From Desulfobacteraceae bacterium UBA5623 (GTDB taxonomy: Bacteria; Desulfobacterota; DSM-4660; Desulfatiglandales; Desulfatiglandaceae): a stretch of DNA of 6,414 nucleotides. The notes under the pieces are model-generated. The model ran no database searches. It had not been told where the DNA came from and saw nothing but the letters and a program-made list of their open reading frames with translations. The position numbers and the translations under genes were made by a program. Of this stretch, positions 4,716 to 6,414 are shown piece by piece (the stretch's first letter is position 1; each line of letters opens with the position of its first letter). The DNA is taken from positions 1 through 6,414 of the forward strand of contig DIKH01000241.1 of the NCBI GenBank assembly GCA_002424495.1, given 5' to 3'.

Positions 4716-5347
4716 TAGGAAACCTGGCTAATAGTTTCACGAAATAAATTCTCATAAGCAATTTCTGATAGTAATTCCTCTATTTGAGCAGAAGAAAAGC
4801 CGTTCTTTTCAAGAATGTGCCTATATGTTAGAGGAATTCTCCGTTCCCCTTCTTGAAGTTCGATGTTTTCTGGTAAAGCATGCATGAAATCCTTTATTTG
4901 AGGAAAACTATCATTGTTCTTGAATTTCTTATAAAGGGTTGTCAAACGTTTTTCATCTTCCCCATTCAATAAACCTGAATAGTAAATTGTGTTAGGATTT
5001 TTTTGGGACAATAGGTGTCGTTCTTGATCAAGTGTAAAGTAAGCCTTCCAATCATAATCTGTATCAAGCTCATCCGGAAGGCAACTCTTTATAGCATTGT
5101 TTACTTCGCTCACTATCGGCCCGGCAGGTAGCGAATAATATTTACCGTAGAAAGCAGGCTCTCCAGTTTCAAGAAGGGTTTCACGGTCAAAAAGATACAT
5201 TAGTTTAGCAGCTTTATAGTGGTTTAATTTATTCCCGGAAATTGAGCATAGGAAAGACAAAACCGCTATGGCTTTATCCTCAAAAAACGTCAAATTAAAG
5301 CATCGCTTATCATTAAGAAATGAATCTTGCGAACTCAGCGCTTTCAT
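4715..5347 (-). CDS. Panacea-domain (DUF4065/SocA-like) antitoxin
   Basis: 210 aa, with SD AAGGAG (5357-5352) four bases before the ATG. Residues ~22-90 hold the Panacea signature: a helix with AVLSFLCSISGNKLNHYKAAKLMYLFD, then GEPAFYGKYYSLPAGPIVSEV, matching the family pattern (KLLY..D, pG.....a...GPv...v). A later IKDFMHALPEN (151-161) corresponds to the family's conserved tH..PEW-type segment. Panacea proteins are known as versatile antitoxins that neutralise unrelated toxin domains by direct binding, and as the proteolytic adaptor SocA. As is common for such pairs, the antitoxin gene comes first and overlaps the partner. The ~20-residue N-terminal extension before the domain is not conserved as far as I can tell. 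An inverted repeat over the promoter suggests autoregulation. In this setting it would be a prophage-stabilising or anti-phage module. Confidence 0.8.
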   Translation of the reverse strand: MKALSSQDSFLNDKRCFNLTFFEDKAIAVLSFLCSISGNKLNHYKAAKLMYLFDRETLLETGEPAFYGKYYSLPAGPIVSEVNNAIKSCLPDELDTDYDWKAYFTLDQERHLLSQKNPNTIYYSGLLNGEDEKRLTTLYKKFKNNDSFPQIKDFMHALPENIELQEGERRIPLTYRHILEKNGFSSAQIEELLSEIAYENLFRETISQVS

Positions 5348-5359
5348 TGGTCTCCTTTT

Positions 5360-5380
5360 GTTATATCTATATTATATAAC
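5360..5380 (-). promoter_or_regulatory. toxin-antitoxin promoter -10 box inside a palindromic operator
   Basis: GTTATAT (5360-5366) and ATATAAC (5374-5380) are exact inverted arms around a 7-bp centre. On the minus strand a perfect TATAAT (5376-5371) lies within the right arm and centre. There is no good -35 at the usual distance. A repressor on this palindrome would cover the -10, consistent with self-repression by the toxin-antitoxin complex. The symmetry is visible; the binding is inference. Confidence 0.5.
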
Positions 5381-5594
5381 ATTTTCCACATGGATAACGC
5401 AAAAGACTCTTTATCATGGAATAATTACCAAATATTTTCAATCATTGTGCACTTCAAAAAACCAAATGCCAAATTGAATAACTGCAGATTCAACTAAAAA
5501 ACTAAAATAATCCCCCACATTTAACCTCCCATTAATCATTTTCCTCTACCCCCTTTAGTAAGATAACCTCAAACATAAAGGATGGAAAAGGAAT
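5381..5594. other. AT-rich gap between the toxin-antitoxin pair and the portal region
   Basis: It holds no convincing gene: a 35-aa frame from ATG 5390 lacks an SD and any recognisable pattern. Pyrimidine-rich runs (5511-5555) occur. A purine-rich AAAGGATGG (5577-5585) near the right end may act as ribosome site for the 47-aa ORF. Base composition shifts back to GC-richer from about 5600. Confidence 0.4.
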
Positions 5595-5738
5595 ATGCCC
5601 AACCTGCTTGACACAATTAAAACCAAACTCCGCCTCGCTGAATGCCCACGCATTCCCTACAGGGACGCAAGCAGTCAGCATACGTGTGATCCCACACGGG
5701 GACGATGTGTGACCGGAGGTCACCCACACTATGGCTAA
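5595..5738 (+). CDS. 47-aa ORF with a portal-like start (possible truncated duplicate)
   Basis: It reads MPNLLDTIKTKLRL, then a Cys/Pro/Arg-rich tail to TAA 5736-5738, overlapping the portal start by 8 bases. Its first 14 residues match the portal start MANLIENLKKRFRL at 6 positions exactly and about 11 if conservative changes count, so it may be the remains of an older portal 5' end. Purine-rich AAAGGA and AAAAGGA lie upstream. It could alternatively be a short leader peptide translationally coupled to the portal through the ATGGCTAA overlap. The tail after residue 15 resembles nothing I know. Confidence 0.4.
   Translation: MPNLLDTIKTKLRLAECPRIPYRDASSQHTCDPTRGRCVTGGHPHYG
5709..5723 (+). promoter_or_regulatory. 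inverted repeat containing the portal ribosome site
   Basis: GTGACC (5709-5714), GGA, GGTCAC (5718-5723) is a perfect inverted repeat, extended with one mismatch by GTGTG/CACAC-type flanks. The portal SD GGAGGT (5715-5720) lies in the loop and right arm. In RNA the stem would partly occlude the SD; the 3-nt loop is tight but possible. Confidence 0.4.
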
Positions 5739-6414
5739 TTTAATCGAGAACCTCAAAAAGAGATTTCGGTTGTGGTTGAGCATCCCCGAGACCGAGAACA
5801 CCTTCTACGTCGGCACCACCTCCCTCAACACCACCGACCGCGACCGGCCGGCCTACTCCCGCGAGGAGATCCTATTGCAGTGCATCGATGCCTGGCGCTA
5901 CAACCCCCTGGCAAGGCGCATTGTCGAGCTGACCACGCAGTATGCAGTGGGCAACGGTTTCAACCTGAACTGTGAGGATGGGCGGGTCAAAACATTTATC
6001 GAGGAATTCTGGAACCACCGCCTCAACCAGATGAACACTCACATCCTGGCGATGAGCGATGAGCTCGCACGCTGTGGCAACCTCTTTTTGCTGATCAGCA
6101 CCGATGCCAGCGGGATGAGCTATATCCGCGCGGTGCAGACCGAGCAGGTTGAGGAGATCATCAGCGCGCAGAACGATCCCGAACAGGAGCAGTTCTTCAA
6201 GCTAAAAGGCGATCAAGGAGTCGCCTCAGGCGACCCTGATCGTGTCCATTTCGTTGGAAATGGGTATACCTGGAATGACGGACAAAATGCATATTACCAA
6301 TCATATGACTCAACCACCGACACCATCGACGAATCCGGCCATTTCAAGCCGGTGATGGTGCATTATGCGGTCAACCGTCCGGTCGGCGGACTCTGGGGCG
6401 AAAGCGACCTCTCC
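5731..6414 (+). CDS. phage portal protein (N-terminal 228 aa; continues past window)
   Basis: The frame is open from ATG 5731 to the window end, with SD GGAGGT 10 bases upstream. Portal proteins form the dodecameric ring at the capsid vertex through which DNA is packaged by the terminase. Visible family features: CIDAWRYNPLARRIVELTTQYAVGNGF (51-77), the first helical segment with the conserved G-K/N-G-F turn; FWNHRLNQM (93-101); LAMSDELARCGNLFLLI (106-122), the counterpart of the usual DELxxxGExFL motif; GMSYIRAVQTEQVEEI (128-143); and VMVHYAVNRPVGGLWGESDL (208-227), the start of the segment leading to the ring-forming stem. The frame has no internal stop so far. Base composition is GC-rich like kamA, unlike the cargo to its left. 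The normal upstream neighbour, an intact large terminase, is missing; only relics remain. Confidence 0.85.
   Translation, partial: MANLIENLKKRFRLWLSIPETENTFYVGTTSLNTTDRDRPAYSREEILLQCIDAWRYNPLARRIVELTTQYAVGNGFNLNCEDGRVKTFIEEFWNHRLNQMNTHILAMSDELARCGNLFLLISTDASGMSYIRAVQTEQVEEIISAQNDPEQEQFFKLKGDQGVASGDPDRVHFVGNGYTWNDGQNAYYQSYDSTTDTIDESGHFKPVMVHYAVNRPVGGLWGESDLS

Noticed and set aside
5268..5477. 69-aa plus-strand frame across the toxin-antitoxin promoter
   Set aside because: It overlaps the antitoxin start and its operator in antisense, with no SD.
5390..5497. 35-aa plus-strand frame
   Set aside because: No SD, no recognisable pattern, and its start lies beside the divergent promoter region.
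5772..5975. 67-aa plus-strand frame inside the portal gene
   Set aside because: His/Arg/Pro-rich shadow of the portal codons in another frame.

Overview
The window looks like bacterial chromosome from an anaerobe, most likely a member of the Chloroflexota (Anaerolineae-like). This is an inference from three things: a lysine 2,3-aminomutase, a Thr/Pro-rich lipoprotein linker of the kind common in that phylum, and intergenic clusters of short palindromes and TTCGCA repeats. No 16S rRNA or other direct taxonomic marker is present.

Layout. (1) 1-210: the start of a leftward FmdB-type zinc-ribbon gene, its good sigma70-like promoter, and a divergent regulatory gap with two palindromes. (2) 211-1563: kamA, a full-length radical-SAM lysine 2,3-aminomutase with intact catalytic residues but without the cysteines that form the zinc site in the clostridial enzyme. 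(3) 1564-1988: no gene; a two-hairpin element, 9-bp-phased TTCGCA arrays, a 52-bp direct repeat and several inverted repeats. (4) 1989-2250: the broken 3' end of a phage large terminase (terL). (5) 2352-2612: a small ribbon-helix-helix-like protein. (6) 2680-3839: an AT-rich leftward pair, a predicted lipoprotein and a 54-aa single-span membrane protein. (7) 3944-4225: a short ORF whose start resembles a small terminase subunit and whose second half holds, in another frame, a second terL 3' fragment. (8) 4323-5347: a leftward two-gene cassette, a Panacea-domain antitoxin followed with a 1-nt overlap by a putative PemK/SH3-barrel-like toxin, with a palindrome over the promoter. (9) 5595-5738: a 47-aa ORF whose start resembles a portal start. 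(10) 5731-6414: the 5' part of an apparently intact phage portal gene that runs off the window.

How it fits together. In tailed phages the large terminase gene is normally followed directly by the portal gene. Here a terL 3' end and a portal gene lie on the same strand in that order, but about 3.5 kb apart. The space holds AT-rich cargo (regulator, lipoprotein, small membrane protein, toxin-antitoxin), a second terL-end scar and a possible duplicated portal start. The simplest reading is a prophage or domesticated packaging locus whose terL-portal junction has repeatedly taken up accessory modules, leaving copies of the junction sequence behind. kamA and the fmdB-like gene are probably host genes next to the prophage edge.
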